Below, in pieces: positions 31,966-41,350 of a stretch of DNA of 64,000 bases. A model generated the notes under the pieces. It saw only the letters and a list, made by a program, of their open reading frames with translations, searched no databases and was not told the origin of the DNA. This DNA is from PALSA-129 sp050014595 (lineage in GTDB: Bacteria; Acidobacteriota; Terriglobia; Bryobacterales; Bryobacteraceae), in NCBI GenBank assembly GCA_050014595.1, contig JBEKDA010000030.1, forward strand, positions 1 through 64,000. The letters run 5' to 3'. A program made the position numbers and the translations under genes. Position 1 is the first letter of the stretch; every line of letters starts with the position of its first letter.

Positions 31966-32985
31966 ATGAAACTTCGCGAGATTGCCGACCAATTGGGGTG
32001 CCGCCTGGCGGGCAACCCGGACCTGGAGATCGCTGGCGTGGCCGGGATGGAACATGCCGGGCCCGGACACCTCACGTTTCTGGCGAATCCCAAATATGGG
32101 CCGAAAGTCAAACATACGCGGGCCAGCGCCATTCTGGCGGCGGAAGAGATCCCGGGAGTGGAAATTGCGTTTCTGGTTTCGTCCAACCCGTACCTGGATT
32201 TCGCGCGGGCTCTGGCGCTGTTCTATCAGCCGCCGCGGCCGGCCGCGGGCGTTCACCCGATGGCTTCGGTCGCGGCCAGCGCGGTGCTCGGGGAGAATTG
32301 CTCGATCGGGCCGTTTGCGGTGGTGGGAGAACGCGTGAAGTTAGGGCGCAACGCGCTATTGCATCCGCACGTGGTGATCTACGAAGGCGCCGAAATCGGC
32401 GACGATTTTCTGGCTCATTCGGGAGCCGTGGTACGGGAGTTCTGCCGTATCGGGAACCGCGTGATCCTGCAAAATGGCGTGGTGGTGGGAGGCGACGGCT
32501 TCGGCTTCGCCAAACGCGCCGACGGCTCGCATCTCAAAATCGTACAATCGGGCGTGACCGTGATCGAAGACGACGTGGAGATCCAAAGCCTGACTTCGGT
32601 GGACCGCGCCACGGTAGGCGAGAGCCGCGTCAAACGCGGCGCCAAGATCGACAGCCTGGTGCAGGTGGGCCACGCCTGCGTGGTGGGCGAAGACAATATC
32701 ATCTGCGCGCAAACCGGCCTGGCCGGGAGCACGGTGCTGGAGCGCAATGTGCTGCTGGCCGGACAGGTGGGCTCGTCGGGGCACCTCACGGTGCACGAAG
32801 GCGCGACGGTTTACGCGCAAAGCGGCATTGGCGGCGATGTGGAGGCCGGCGCGCGCATTTCGGGCTCGCCCGCTTTCGGGGCGTCGGAGTGGCTGCGCGC
32901 CGCCACGGCCTTCCAGCGGTTGCCGGAAATGCTGAAGGCTATAAGGGAATTGAAAAAGAAAGTCGATGAATTAGAGAAGCGATGA
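31966..32985 (+). CDS. lpxD: UDP-3-O-acylglucosamine N-acyltransferase
   Basis: A 339-residue enzyme of lipid A synthesis that adds the N-linked acyl chain to UDP-3-O-acyl-glucosamine. An N-terminal uridine-binding domain (MKLREIADQLGCRLAGNPDL) is followed by the left-handed beta-helix of hexapeptide repeats. The catalytic histidine is in SLVQVGHACVVGEDNIICAQ, and GVVVGGDGFGFAKRADGSH is the conserved loop. A C-terminal coiled helix (AIRELKKKVDELEKR) ends the protein. ATG 31966 begins the conserved domain. It overlaps the next gene by 4 bp (ATGA). Confidence 0.94.
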   Translation: MKLREIADQLGCRLAGNPDLEIAGVAGMEHAGPGHLTFLANPKYGPKVKHTRASAILAAEEIPGVEIAFLVSSNPYLDFARALALFYQPPRPAAGVHPMASVAASAVLGENCSIGPFAVVGERVKLGRNALLHPHVVIYEGAEIGDDFLAHSGAVVREFCRIGNRVILQNGVVVGGDGFGFAKRADGSHLKIVQSGVTVIEDDVEIQSLTSVDRATVGESRVKRGAKIDSLVQVGHACVVGEDNIICAQTGLAGSTVLERNVLLAGQVGSSGHLTVHEGATVYAQSGIGGDVEAGARISGSPAFGASEWLRAATAFQRLPEMLKAIRELKKKVDELEKR

Positions 32986-33785
32986 CGAACCAACCCCCAC
33001 TCCACGACAACCGGCGCCCGGTTGCTTACCTGAACGATCAGTTTCTGAATGGGCCGGATGCGCGCGGGCTGCGCATCCTGTCGGAATTTCTAGAGCCGCT
33101 GGCGCACTTCCGGCGCGAGAAGATCCGCGATACGGTAGTGTTCTTCGGGTCGGCGCGAATCCGCCAGGAAGGGCCTATGGCCCAGTATTATGAGGATGCC
33201 CGCACGCTGGCGAGACTGCTGACCGAATGGGCCGGCCAGTTCACCAACAGCACGTACCGCTTCGTGGTCTGCTCCGGCGGCGGTCCGGGCATCATGGAAG
33301 CGGCCAACCGCGGCGCGAGCGAAGCCGGCGGCAAGACCGTGGGGCTGAACATCGGGCTGCCGTTCGAGCAGTTTCCGAACCCTTACATCACGCCCGAGCT
33401 GAGTTTCGAGTTCCACTACTTCTTCATGCGAAAGTTCTGGTTCGCGTACCTGTCGAAAGCGCTAGTGGTCTTCCCAGGCGGCTTCGGCACGCTGGACGAG
33501 ATGATGGAAATCATGACGCTGACACAGACCCAGAAGCTGGCCAAGAAGATCACGGTAGTGGTCTACGGCAAGAAATACTGGGAGGAGATCATTAACTTCG
33601 ACGCGCTGGTAAAGCATGGGATGATCTCGCCCGAAGACCTGGATCTATTCCAGTTTGCCGACGATCCGCAGACGGCCTTCGAACTTTTGAAAGCCGGCCT
33701 GATGCAGTACGCGGCGCAAACGGACTCGCCCGAGTTGCCCGCGATCGCGCGGTCGGTTAACCCTCAAAGGGCGGAGGGCAATTAG
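32982..33785 (+). CDS. LOG-family (TIGR00730-like) protein
   Basis: A 267-residue Rossmann-like protein. The LOG signature is complete: VCSGGGPGIMEAANRGASEA in the first part and VVFPGGFGTLDEMMEIMTLT in the second. LOG proteins are nucleotide-monophosphate phosphoribohydrolases, some of which make cytokinins, while others have pyrimidine/purine nucleotidase-type roles. The substrate here cannot be told. The 60-residue N-terminal extension before FFGSARI is longer than in the short LOG proteins. It is translationally coupled to lpxD (4-bp overlap), an unexplained pairing. Confidence 0.88.
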   Translation: MTNQPPLHDNRRPVAYLNDQFLNGPDARGLRILSEFLEPLAHFRREKIRDTVVFFGSARIRQEGPMAQYYEDARTLARLLTEWAGQFTNSTYRFVVCSGGGPGIMEAANRGASEAGGKTVGLNIGLPFEQFPNPYITPELSFEFHYFFMRKFWFAYLSKALVVFPGGFGTLDEMMEIMTLTQTQKLAKKITVVVYGKKYWEEIINFDALVKHGMISPEDLDLFQFADDPQTAFELLKAGLMQYAAQTDSPELPAIARSVNPQRAEGN

Positions 33786-33853
33786 GGGAAGGGCGGTAGC
33801 GCGGCCTGGTGTGATCCACGCCTTTGAGGCGCACTGAGAAAAGCGGGCTGGAA

Positions 33854-36592
33854 TTATTCGTAGCGCAGCGCCCGGATGGGGGAGATGCGGGAGGCGCGGC
33901 GGGCGGGGATAAAACCCGCCAGGGCGCCGGCGGCGGCCAGGATCAGGATGGTGGCGGCCATCGAGGCTGCGTCGTAGGCTTTCACGCCGAAGAGCATGCT
34001 GGCGATGTAGCGGCTGAGCAGCAGCGCCGCGGGAATGCCGGCGGCCAAGCCGCAGGCGACTACCAAGAGGGATTCGCGCAGCACCATCCACAGGACCTGC
34101 GGGCGGCCGGCGCCCAGGGCGATGCGGATGCCGATCTCGCCGGTGCGGCGCGTGACCGCGTAGGCCAGCGTCCCGTACACGCCGACGGTAACCAGCAGAA
34201 GCGCGAGGAGTCCGAAGAAGCTGGAAATGCGGGCGAACATGTGTTCCTGCCCGAGGGCTTCGTCGATGAGCTGTTCCTGCGTCTGGATGCCGATCAACGG
34301 GAGGTTGGGATCGACGTGGCGCATGATGTCGCGTAGAGCGGCGGTGATGGAGAGCGGGTCGCCGGCGGTGCGGACTTCGAAAGACATGCGGCCGACCATA
34401 TCGGGCACGGCGGTGTAAGGGATGTAGGCCGTGGCGGGGGGTACACCGCGGACGTCGTCGTATTTGGCGTTGCGGACGACGCCGACGATTTCGTAGGCCT
34501 CGGCAGGGTCGAAAGTGGTGCCGAAGGAGAAGGTGCGGCCGAGCGGGCTGACGTTCGGAAAGAGGCTGCGCGCAAATGTCTCGTTGACGGCGGCCACACG
34601 GCGGCCGCTCATATCGCGCCAGCCAGGGCTGTGGCCGAGGACCACGGGAATGGACATTGTCTGGAAGAAATCGGGGCCGATGACGTTCCAGTAGACGCTT
34701 GGCGGCTGCCTGTCTTTGGCGAGGGCGTCGCCAGTGGAAGCCGACCCGTTGTTCTCCCAGCCCGAAAGCAGCGGGTACGCGGAGATGGTGGCGGCGCGGA
34801 CGCCGGGCAGCGCCTGAATCTTCTCGAGCGCCTCGCGGTAGACCTCGAGCACGCGCTGCTGGGTGCATCCGTTGCGGCGCGGGTCGAGTTCGAAGAGCAG
34901 CAGGCGTTGGCGGTTGAATCCGAAATCCTGGTTCTGGAGTTTCTGGAGCGTGCGCACGAACAGGCCGGCGCCGAACAGCAGGCAGACCGATAGCGCGACC
35001 TGCCCGGCGATCAGCACCTTGCCCAGAGTGGCGCGCGAAGGCGCAGAGGCGGCCTGCTGTTTAAGCTGCGGCGCGAGCGAGACGCGCGTGGCGCGGAACG
35101 CGGGGGCCAGTCCGAACAGGAAAGCCGTGAGCACGGAGACGGCCGCGGTGAAGGCGAGGACGGTGGAATCGGGACCTACGTCGAGGGCGATAGGTTGCCC
35201 GGCGGACATCAGAAGGACCAAAGCACGGCTGCCCCACAGGGCGAAGAGCAGGCCCACGGCGCCGCCGCAAAGCGAGAGCAGCAGGCTCTCGGTGAGGAAC
35301 TGGCGGATGAGGCGCGCGCGCGAGGCGCCGATGGCCAGGCGCACGCTCATCTCCTTCTGGCGCGAACGGGACCGGGCCAGCAACAACGTGGCGACGTTGG
35401 CGCAGGCGATCAGCAGCACCAGCGAGACGGCGACCAGGAGGATGCGCAGCGGCTGGGAGAAAGATCTCTGGAGCTGCTCGAGGCCGCGGCTGGCGGGCGC
35501 CAGCGCGATGTGCGGAGTTTCTTCGGGCTTCGGCGGGCGGCTGATTCCCTGGAGAGTGGCCTGCTGGAACAGGACATCGAGCTCGGCGCGGGCCAGCTCC
35601 GGAGTGACGCCGGGCTTGAGGCGCGCGATCATCATGCACCACCACCAGCGCGGGTTTTGGAACATGGTGCTTCCGCCGGTCTGGATGCCCCAGGGCTTCA
35701 GTTCGGGCATGTCACGCAAAGGGACCCAGAGATCGGGAGCGAACTGCGGATCGACGCCGAAGAATCCGCGCGGCGCTACGCCGACGATGGTGAACGGGGC
35801 GCCGTTAATGGCGATGCCGCGGCCGAGGATGGAAGGCTCGGCGCCGAACTGGCGGGACCAATACGAGTAGCTCACGACGGCCACGTTGGGAGCGGCGGGC
35901 TTGAGATCGTCATCGGCGATGGCGCGGCCGAGGAACGGCGAGACGCCGAGCACGGAGAAGTAATTGCCGCTGACCATTTCGCCGCCGGCAACCGTGGGCG
36001 CGCCCCCGGAGCTGACGGACACGCTGTGGTTGTTGAAGCCGAGCGGCGCGAAGGCCAGCACGCCGGAAACCTTGGTGGCGCCCTGGCGAAAGGCCTGCCA
36101 GGCCTGGTAAGGCAGCGAGGTTCGGCCGTAACCGCTTCCGGTTTGGCGCAGAGCTTTAGGGTAGGATTGCGAGTGGTAGCTGAGCAGCACGAGTTGCTCG
36201 GGATGACGCACCGGCAGCGAGCGCAGCATGACGGCATTCACGACGCTGAAGATGGCGGTGTTGGCGCCGATGCCGAGCGCCAGGCAGCCGGCGGCGGCGG
36301 CGGTGAAGCCGGGAACGCGGCGCATGCCGCGCAGGGCGTAGCGGAGATCCTGGCGGAAGGCGGCGATCCAGGGAAAGCCACGCTGATCGCGGAACTGCTC
36401 TTTGGCGGGCTCGACGCCGCCGAAAGTCACCAGCGCGGCGCGGCGCGCTTCGGCGGAAGACATGCCGTGGCGGAGGTTGTCCTCGGTGAGGAGGCGGATG
36501 TGGGATTCGAACTCATCGGCGAGTTCGGCTTCGCGGCGATCGCCGGCCAGGCTGCCGGCGAAGCGCTTCCATACGCGGCGGATGAACTTCAT
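33854..36592 (-). CDS. acidobacterial-type ABC permease (ADOP, MacB/FtsX family)
   Basis: A 912-residue membrane protein. An N-terminal segment of about 80 residues (FIRRVWKRFAGSLAGDRREA ELADEFESHI) characteristic of ADOP proteins precedes a first membrane helix, a large periplasmic MacB-like domain (residues about 110-370), an FtsX block of three helices, a second periplasmic domain (about 530-790), and a final FtsX block (GRRPQVLWM-type loop; GLAAGIPAALLLSRYIASML). It ends ISPIRALRYE, the standard ADOP/MacB C-terminus. No ATPase is encoded beside it, as is usual for this family. Substrates are unknown. The adjacent PadR regulator overlaps by 4 bp. Confidence 0.92.
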   Translation of the reverse strand: MKFIRRVWKRFAGSLAGDRREAELADEFESHIRLLTEDNLRHGMSSAEARRAALVTFGGVEPAKEQFRDQRGFPWIAAFRQDLRYALRGMRRVPGFTAAAAGCLALGIGANTAIFSVVNAVMLRSLPVRHPEQLVLLSYHSQSYPKALRQTGSGYGRTSLPYQAWQAFRQGATKVSGVLAFAPLGFNNHSVSVSSGGAPTVAGGEMVSGNYFSVLGVSPFLGRAIADDDLKPAAPNVAVVSYSYWSRQFGAEPSILGRGIAINGAPFTIVGVAPRGFFGVDPQFAPDLWVPLRDMPELKPWGIQTGGSTMFQNPRWWWCMMIARLKPGVTPELARAELDVLFQQATLQGISRPPKPEETPHIALAPASRGLEQLQRSFSQPLRILLVAVSLVLLIACANVATLLLARSRSRQKEMSVRLAIGASRARLIRQFLTESLLLSLCGGAVGLLFALWGSRALVLLMSAGQPIALDVGPDSTVLAFTAAVSVLTAFLFGLAPAFRATRVSLAPQLKQQAASAPSRATLGKVLIAGQVALSVCLLFGAGLFVRTLQKLQNQDFGFNRQRLLLFELDPRRNGCTQQRVLEVYREALEKIQALPGVRAATISAYPLLSGWENNGSASTGDALAKDRQPPSVYWNVIGPDFFQTMSIPVVLGHSPGWRDMSGRRVAAVNETFARSLFPNVSPLGRTFSFGTTFDPAEAYEIVGVVRNAKYDDVRGVPPATAYIPYTAVPDMVGRMSFEVRTAGDPLSITAALRDIMRHVDPNLPLIGIQTQEQLIDEALGQEHMFARISSFFGLLALLLVTVGVYGTLAYAVTRRTGEIGIRIALGAGRPQVLWMVLRESLLVVACGLAAGIPAALLLSRYIASMLFGVKAYDAASMAATILILAAAGALAGFIPARRASRISPIRALRYE

Positions 36593-36933
36593 TGAGAGGG
36601 GCCCTCGAGCGCGAAAAAGCGCGCGATGATATCGGCGGTCTGTTGCCAGTGGCGCCTTTCGGAAGTCAGCCCTTTCCGGCCGGCGCGAGTGATGCGGTAG
36701 AAGCGGGCTTTGCGGTTATTATCCGAGACGCCCCATGCGGAGGCGACGGAGCCTTCCTGCTCAAGCTTGAGCAAGACCGGGTAGAGCGTGCCGTGGTTGA
36801 CGGAGAGCAGTGCGCCGCTGATTTGCTCGATGCGGCGCGCGATGCCGTAACCGTGCAGGGGGCCCATGGCATCCAGGGTTTTAAGCACCATGATGGCCAG
36901 GGTGCCTTGCCAGACGTCTTTCTTTTCCTTCAT
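36589..36933 (-). CDS. PadR-family transcriptional regulator
   Basis: A 114-residue winged-helix protein: MKEKKDVWQGTLAIMVLKTL DAMGPLHGYGIARRI, then LSVNHGTLYPVLLKLEQEGS and the wing RKARFYRITRAGRKGL. PadR proteins in Acidobacteria almost always precede an ADOP permease gene and are thought to control it. ATG 36933 was chosen because the family begins at this point and AGAGG stands just upstream; an in-frame upstream ATG at 37011 adds unrelated sequence. It overlaps the ADOP start by 4 bp. Confidence 0.93.
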   Translation of the reverse strand: MKEKKDVWQGTLAIMVLKTLDAMGPLHGYGIARRIEQISGALLSVNHGTLYPVLLKLEQEGSVASAWGVSDNNRKARFYRITRAGRKGLTSERRHWQQTADIIARFFALEGPSQ

Positions 36934-37069
36934 GCGGACCTCTGTTGGGAATCCAATAGGAAGATAGCATGGCTCTTGTGGGAAAGCAACAGGGAAACGG
37001 GGCAGGCGCAACCGACGTTGGGAAATGAAGATCCGGCCAAGGTCAGAAGACCGGCGTCACGATCGCAAG

Positions 37070-37107
37070 AGCCGCCTGAAGGCGGCTGCGGGCAAGATTG
37101 CCCGCCC
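37070..37107 (+). repeat. two-stem dispersed hairpin element
   Basis: AGCCGCC-TGAA-GGCGGCT (37070-37087) is followed directly by GGGCAA-GA-TTGCCC (37090-37103) and GCCCC. This is the same two-stem arrangement as at 3248-3289. It lies in the promoter gap between the PadR gene and the MGMT-like gene. Confidence 0.6.
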
Positions 37108-37131
37108 CGCTATGGGGCTACACTGATCGAC

Positions 37132-37605
37132 ATGAGGACGCGAAAAAGCTGGCGGGAGAAGATGGACAATCCGAACCTGCCGAAGTTGGTCGAGATCCTG
37201 CCCAACATGCAGAAGCGTTTCGGCTCGGGGACCATGTTAGTGCCCAGCCCTAAGGAAGTCGACGCGTGCATCCGGACGGTGCACAAGGGAAGCGTTACGA
37301 CGGCTTCCCGGATCCGCAGGTTTCTGGCCGGAAAGTATTCCGTGGATGCAACCTGCCCGTTGACGACGGGCATTTTCATCCGGATCGCGGCCGAGGCAGC
37401 GGAGGAAGACGCGAGGAAAGGCAAGACCAGAATCACTCCATACTGGCGAGTAGTCAAAGATGATGGCTCGCTGAATCCGAAGTTTCCCGGTGGCGTGAAA
37501 CGGCAGGCGGAAAAGCTGCGCGCGGAGGGCCACCGGATTGTGCCGGGCGCGGGGAAACGGCTACCGCGGGTGGCGCTTGGGACTAGCGGGATGAGCCTCC
37601 TGTAA
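37132..37605 (+). CDS. MGMT-like (alkyltransferase-fold) protein
   Basis: A 157-residue protein. MEKMQKRFGSGTMLVPSPKE-like N-terminal sequence, then ACIRTVHKGSVTTASRIRRF and CPLTTGIFIRIAAEAAEEDA and a C-terminal ITPYWRVVKDDGSLNPKFPG, match a family annotated as MGMT-like, related to the DNA-binding domain of O6-methylguanine methyltransferase. The canonical PCHR active site is not present; the only similarly placed cysteine is in CPLTTG. It may recognise DNA damage, as alkyltransferase-like proteins do, but activity is unproven. ATG 37132 is used; an internal ATG eleven residues later is possible. Confidence 0.65.
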   Translation: MRTRKSWREKMDNPNLPKLVEILPNMQKRFGSGTMLVPSPKEVDACIRTVHKGSVTTASRIRRFLAGKYSVDATCPLTTGIFIRIAAEAAEEDARKGKTRITPYWRVVKDDGSLNPKFPGGVKRQAEKLRAEGHRIVPGAGKRLPRVALGTSGMSLL

Positions 37606-37749
37606 GGCTGTTGGCACCACCGGCGAGGTCCGCCACATAGTATTCACCGCCGAGACGCCGAGAAGCGGACGAAACCTCCGGACGGCACACTCCCGTGCTG
37701 CACAACAAACGCGTGATGGCGTGAGATTTGTGAGAATGGGGGTGAACTT

Positions 37750-38994
37750 ATGAATATTCTTGTGCTCAATGCGGGCAGTTCCAGTTTGAAGTTTCAGGTG
37801 ATTGCGACCGACCTGGAGCGCATCCGGCGCGATGGCGACGAGCGGTTGTGCCGGGGCTATGTGGAACGGATCGGCGGTGAGGCCATCATCACGATCGAGA
37901 CGCGGAGCGGCCCGCGGCAGAAAGTAACGGCGCCGGTTCGCCACATATCGGCAGCGCTGGATTACGTGCTGCGATGGCTGGCCTCGGAGAAGTCGGGGGT
38001 GCCGGAAATCGGTGGTTTGAGCGATGTGCACGCGGTGGGACACCGGGTGGTGCATGGCGGCGAGTTATTTCGCGAGTCGGCGATCATTACCGATGAGGTA
38101 TTGAAGGGGATTGAAGACTGCATCGACCTGGCGCCGCTGCACAATCCGAACAACATCAAGGGCATTCTGGCGGTGCGCGAGGTATTCGGCCGCGGCCTGC
38201 CGCAGGTGGCGGTGTTCGACACGGCGTTTCACACTTCCCTTCCCGATCATGCGTTCCTCTACGCCTTGCCGTATCACTTGTACGCGCGGCACCGCATCCG
38301 ACGCTATGGCTTCCACGGGACCTCGAACCGGTACGTGGCGTACCGCTATCGGACGGTCCGGCAACTGACCAAGGAACAGACCAACGTGGTGACGCTCCAC
38401 CTGGGCAACGGCTGTTCGGCCACGGCGATCCGGAACGGGCTGCCGGTGGATACGTCGATGGGGATGACGCCGCTGGAAGGCCTGGTGATGGGAACGCGGT
38501 CGGGTGATCTGGACCCGGCGATCCTGAGCCTGATTGCGACCAAGGAAGGGCTGTCCATCACCGAAGTGGAGGCGCTGCTCAACACGCAATGCGGGTTGCT
38601 GGGAATTTCCGGGGTGACGAACGATATTAAAGTGCTGCTGCAGGAACTGCGGGAGCACGACGACCGGCGCATCCGCCTGGCGATCGAGATTTTCTGTTAC
38701 CGGGCGCGGAAGTACATTGGAGCGCTGTGGGCGTGCATGGGCGGAGCGGACGCGGTGATTTTCACGGGAGGAATTGGAGAGAACGCACCAGAAATTCGGG
38801 CGCGCATTTGCGAAGGCCTGGAATGGGCGGGCCTGAGGCTCGAACCGGATCGAAACGCGCAGACCATCGGGCGGGAAGCGCAAATCAGCACGGACGATTC
38901 GAAGGTGCAGGCCTGGGTGATTCCGACGGACGAAGAGTTGTTGATTGCGCGCGACACGGTGCGCTGCATCCTGGGCGAGCCGCACCCGACGTAG
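37750..38994 (+). CDS. ackA: acetate kinase
   Basis: A 414-residue acetokinase that interconverts acetate plus ATP and acetyl phosphate. The N-terminal signature MNILVLNAGSSSLKFQVI, the second signature GHRVVHGGELFRES, the active-site region RYGFHGTSNRYVAYRY, and FTGGIGENAPEIRARICEGL are all present. GGGGGTGA precedes ATG 37750 at good spacing. No phosphotransacetylase gene is adjacent. The length is slightly above average because of an insertion near residues 25-60. Confidence 0.95.
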   Translation: MNILVLNAGSSSLKFQVIATDLERIRRDGDERLCRGYVERIGGEAIITIETRSGPRQKVTAPVRHISAALDYVLRWLASEKSGVPEIGGLSDVHAVGHRVVHGGELFRESAIITDEVLKGIEDCIDLAPLHNPNNIKGILAVREVFGRGLPQVAVFDTAFHTSLPDHAFLYALPYHLYARHRIRRYGFHGTSNRYVAYRYRTVRQLTKEQTNVVTLHLGNGCSATAIRNGLPVDTSMGMTPLEGLVMGTRSGDLDPAILSLIATKEGLSITEVEALLNTQCGLLGISGVTNDIKVLLQELREHDDRRIRLAIEIFCYRARKYIGALWACMGGADAVIFTGGIGENAPEIRARICEGLEWAGLRLEPDRNAQTIGREAQISTDDSKVQAWVIPTDEELLIARDTVRCILGEPHPT

Positions 38995-39153
38995 CGGTGT
39001 GTTCACCGCGGACGCGGCGGCGGCGAGCTTACACCCCGTTCCGGGGCTGCGCGGGCCGAGGACACATTCCCCCAGCTTGCGCCGTGGGCTGGAATCTTGC
39101 GCCCTTCGGGCTTTGGGTCCAGGCTGAAGCCTGCCCCACCTTGCATGCAGTGT

Positions 39154-41109
39154 TTAGCGGTTGCCGCCGGCTACCGGGATCAGGTCGGGCTCGCGACCCA
39201 CTACGCCGCGTTTGGCTTCTTCCAGATTCACGTTGTAATCGTCCAGGGTCTTGCCGAGCGTCTGGTCGAGGTTGGTGCGGGCGCGCTGGTATTGATTGAG
39301 CGCGTCGGCTTCGGACAGTTGCCGCGCGGTGGAATCGCGCTGGGCGATCACGACATCGAGAATGGTGGCGGTGCCGAGCTCGTACTTGCGGCGGGTTCCG
39401 GCCAAGGTCTGATCATACAGCTTGCGGGCGACGACGCTGGTTTCCCAGGCGGCACGGGCGTTGCGCAGGGCGGTCAGGGAATTCATGACGTTCAGCTTGA
39501 TGCTGTTGTGAAGCTGTCGGTCCTGGATTTCGGCCTGGCGATAGCTCAACTCATTGGTGACGAGATCGGCCTGGTTGGCGCGGTTGCGGATGGGAACGGT
39601 CAGCGTAACCTGCGCGCTATAGTTTGGGAAATTGCGCGAGAAAATCTGACTAAGCACGGTGCCGTAGCCGCCGATCAGGAACTGGTTGACGTCGGCAGGG
39701 CCAAGTTGCTTGTAAGCGACGCTGCCGTTCGATGTGATGTAGGGTTGTGGAATGGTGCTGATGGAGCCGCCCTGCCCGGCGTTGGACATGCTGACGTTGG
39801 CCGAAAGGGTCGGCAGCAGATTGTTCTTGACGCCGAGCAGGTCGAGGCGGGCATTCTCCAGGGTGATCTGGTTCTGCTGGATTTCCGGGCGGTTGGTCAG
39901 GGCGTCCTGCACGAGTTCCTGGATGGGGATCAGGGGGTCCTGAGCGGGCACGTCGATGTGATCGGTGGGAACGATGCGGGCTACGGCCACGACGGCGTTA
40001 TCCAGACCGCCGCGGGTGACGTAGTTCTTCAGGATCATCTCCTGCTGCAGCACCTGCGATTCCTGGGCGATCACATCCTGCTGCGCGGCCTTCATATCGG
40101 CCTCGGCCTGAATGATGTCGATTTCCGCGATGGCGCCCAGGTCGGCGCGACGCTTGTTGTCCTCGTAGAGCCTGGTATCGAGGTCCAGGGTCTGCTGCTT
40201 GATCTTGAGCTCGTCATCGAAGGTGACCAGATCCCAATAGAGGCTGACCACGCCGGCGACGGTCGAGATCACCTGCTCCTTAAAGGTAAGGTCGTTGGCT
40301 TTGAGGTTGTTCCTGGCCTTGTGATAGGAGCGCTTGTTGACGGCCAAACCGAAGCCGTTGAGCAGGTTCTGGGTGATGCTCAGCGAAAGGCTGCCGCTGT
40401 CGTACGGATTGAACAGCGCCGTGGTGGCGTTCTGGTTGTAGCCGAAAACGCTGCTGAGGCCGACCGCCACGGTGGTGCCGGTCCAATACGATTCCTGCAC
40501 GCCATAGGTGAGGTTCTTGTAGCTAGCCACCAGGGCGGAGGTTCCGGTGAAGGTGGTCGATGTCAGAATCGAGGTCGCGTGGGAGGCGCCGCCGGAGACA
40601 TAGAGGATGGGGTCCAGGTTGGGAATGGCCGAGCCCGCCAACTGCACGTTGAGTCCGCTGAGGACTCCGCTGTTGGAGGGGGTACTGGTCCCTCCGCCGC
40701 CGCCGTTTACGGCGGTAGCGCCCGCCAGCACGCTGAGGGAGGCCGATGAAGGCCCGTTGGAGATGCTGGTGGAGACGTTGCGCAGGATCTGGCCCGCGCT
40801 GGCGCGCTGGAGATCGGCCAACGCCAGCTTGGGCGCATAGCGCGAACTCTCGATGTCGAGATTGTTCTCGAGGGCCAGGGCGATGGCGTCGCGGAGGGAC
40901 AGATAGATATTGCCGGCGCGCATTAGTTTGTCGATGCGCGGGGAATCTTCAAAGCTGACGTGGCTGACGTCGCGGACGCGGTAGTCCCTGGTCAGGTTAT
41001 AGATGAAACCGTGGCCGGTTTCCAGGGTCAGGCCCTGGGTCTGGGCGAAGACCGGCAGGGCGATGGCAAAGCAAAGCAATAGAGCGAGAAAGGGTTTGGT
41101 AAAGGACAT
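39154..41109 (-). CDS. TolC-family outer-membrane efflux protein
   Basis: A 651-residue exported protein. ATG 41109 starts a good signal peptide (SFTKPFLALLLCFAIALPVF, then AQ). The two OEP repeats of long alpha-helices are visible: LSLRDAIALALENNLDIESS at the start of the first, and IPIQELVQDALTNRPEIQQN opening the second. A Gly/Ser/Thr-rich segment (about residues 120-160) interrupts the first half. TolC trimers form the exit duct of tripartite pumps. No membrane-fusion or pump gene is adjacent, so the partner is unknown. The sequence upstream of 41109 in frame is not protein-like. Confidence 0.88.
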   Translation of the reverse strand: MSFTKPFLALLLCFAIALPVFAQTQGLTLETGHGFIYNLTRDYRVRDVSHVSFEDSPRIDKLMRAGNIYLSLRDAIALALENNLDIESSRYAPKLALADLQRASAGQILRNVSTSISNGPSSASLSVLAGATAVNGGGGGTSTPSNSGVLSGLNVQLAGSAIPNLDPILYVSGGASHATSILTSTTFTGTSALVASYKNLTYGVQESYWTGTTVAVGLSSVFGYNQNATTALFNPYDSGSLSLSITQNLLNGFGLAVNKRSYHKARNNLKANDLTFKEQVISTVAGVVSLYWDLVTFDDELKIKQQTLDLDTRLYEDNKRRADLGAIAEIDIIQAEADMKAAQQDVIAQESQVLQQEMILKNYVTRGGLDNAVVAVARIVPTDHIDVPAQDPLIPIQELVQDALTNRPEIQQNQITLENARLDLLGVKNNLLPTLSANVSMSNAGQGGSISTIPQPYITSNGSVAYKQLGPADVNQFLIGGYGTVLSQIFSRNFPNYSAQVTLTVPIRNRANQADLVTNELSYRQAEIQDRQLHNSIKLNVMNSLTALRNARAAWETSVVARKLYDQTLAGTRRKYELGTATILDVVIAQRDSTARQLSEADALNQYQRARTNLDQTLGKTLDDYNVNLEEAKRGVVGREPDLIPVAGGNR

Positions 41110-41306
41110 AAGCGGAGCGAACCTCAAGAATCTATTATGGCGGCAAAGGGGTGCCCGCCGCATGTGGAGCCAAGGCTTCATCTCTTCCCCCATACGCAAA
41201 AACGGGGACGGTGGTTCGGAAAATGTGGGGTCATCAATAAAAGGACGGAGGACGGGCGGGGTCGTTAGCCGCAATGGTCAAACGCGCGTGGCCGATCAGA
41301 ATGACA

Positions 41307-41332
41307 GGCCGGGAGGCCCGTCCCACATACGG
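41307..41332 (+). repeat. dispersed CCCAC hairpin upstream of a secreted-protein gene
   Basis: GGCC-GGGA-GGCC is followed by CGTCCCACATACGG. The tail resembles those at 5250 and 31940. It lies 20 bases before the start codon at 41351. Confidence 0.55.
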
Positions 41333-41350
41333 TAAAGTAGTCGGTAGGGT

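Noticed and set aside
33854..36592. MacB-type macrolide exporter
   Set aside because: The N-terminal ATPase domain of MacB is absent, and the N-terminal ADOP segment plus the adjacent PadR gene point to the acidobacterial permease family.
37132..37605. Active O6-methylguanine-DNA methyltransferase
   Set aside because: The PCHR active-site motif is missing, so only a fold-level relationship is claimed.
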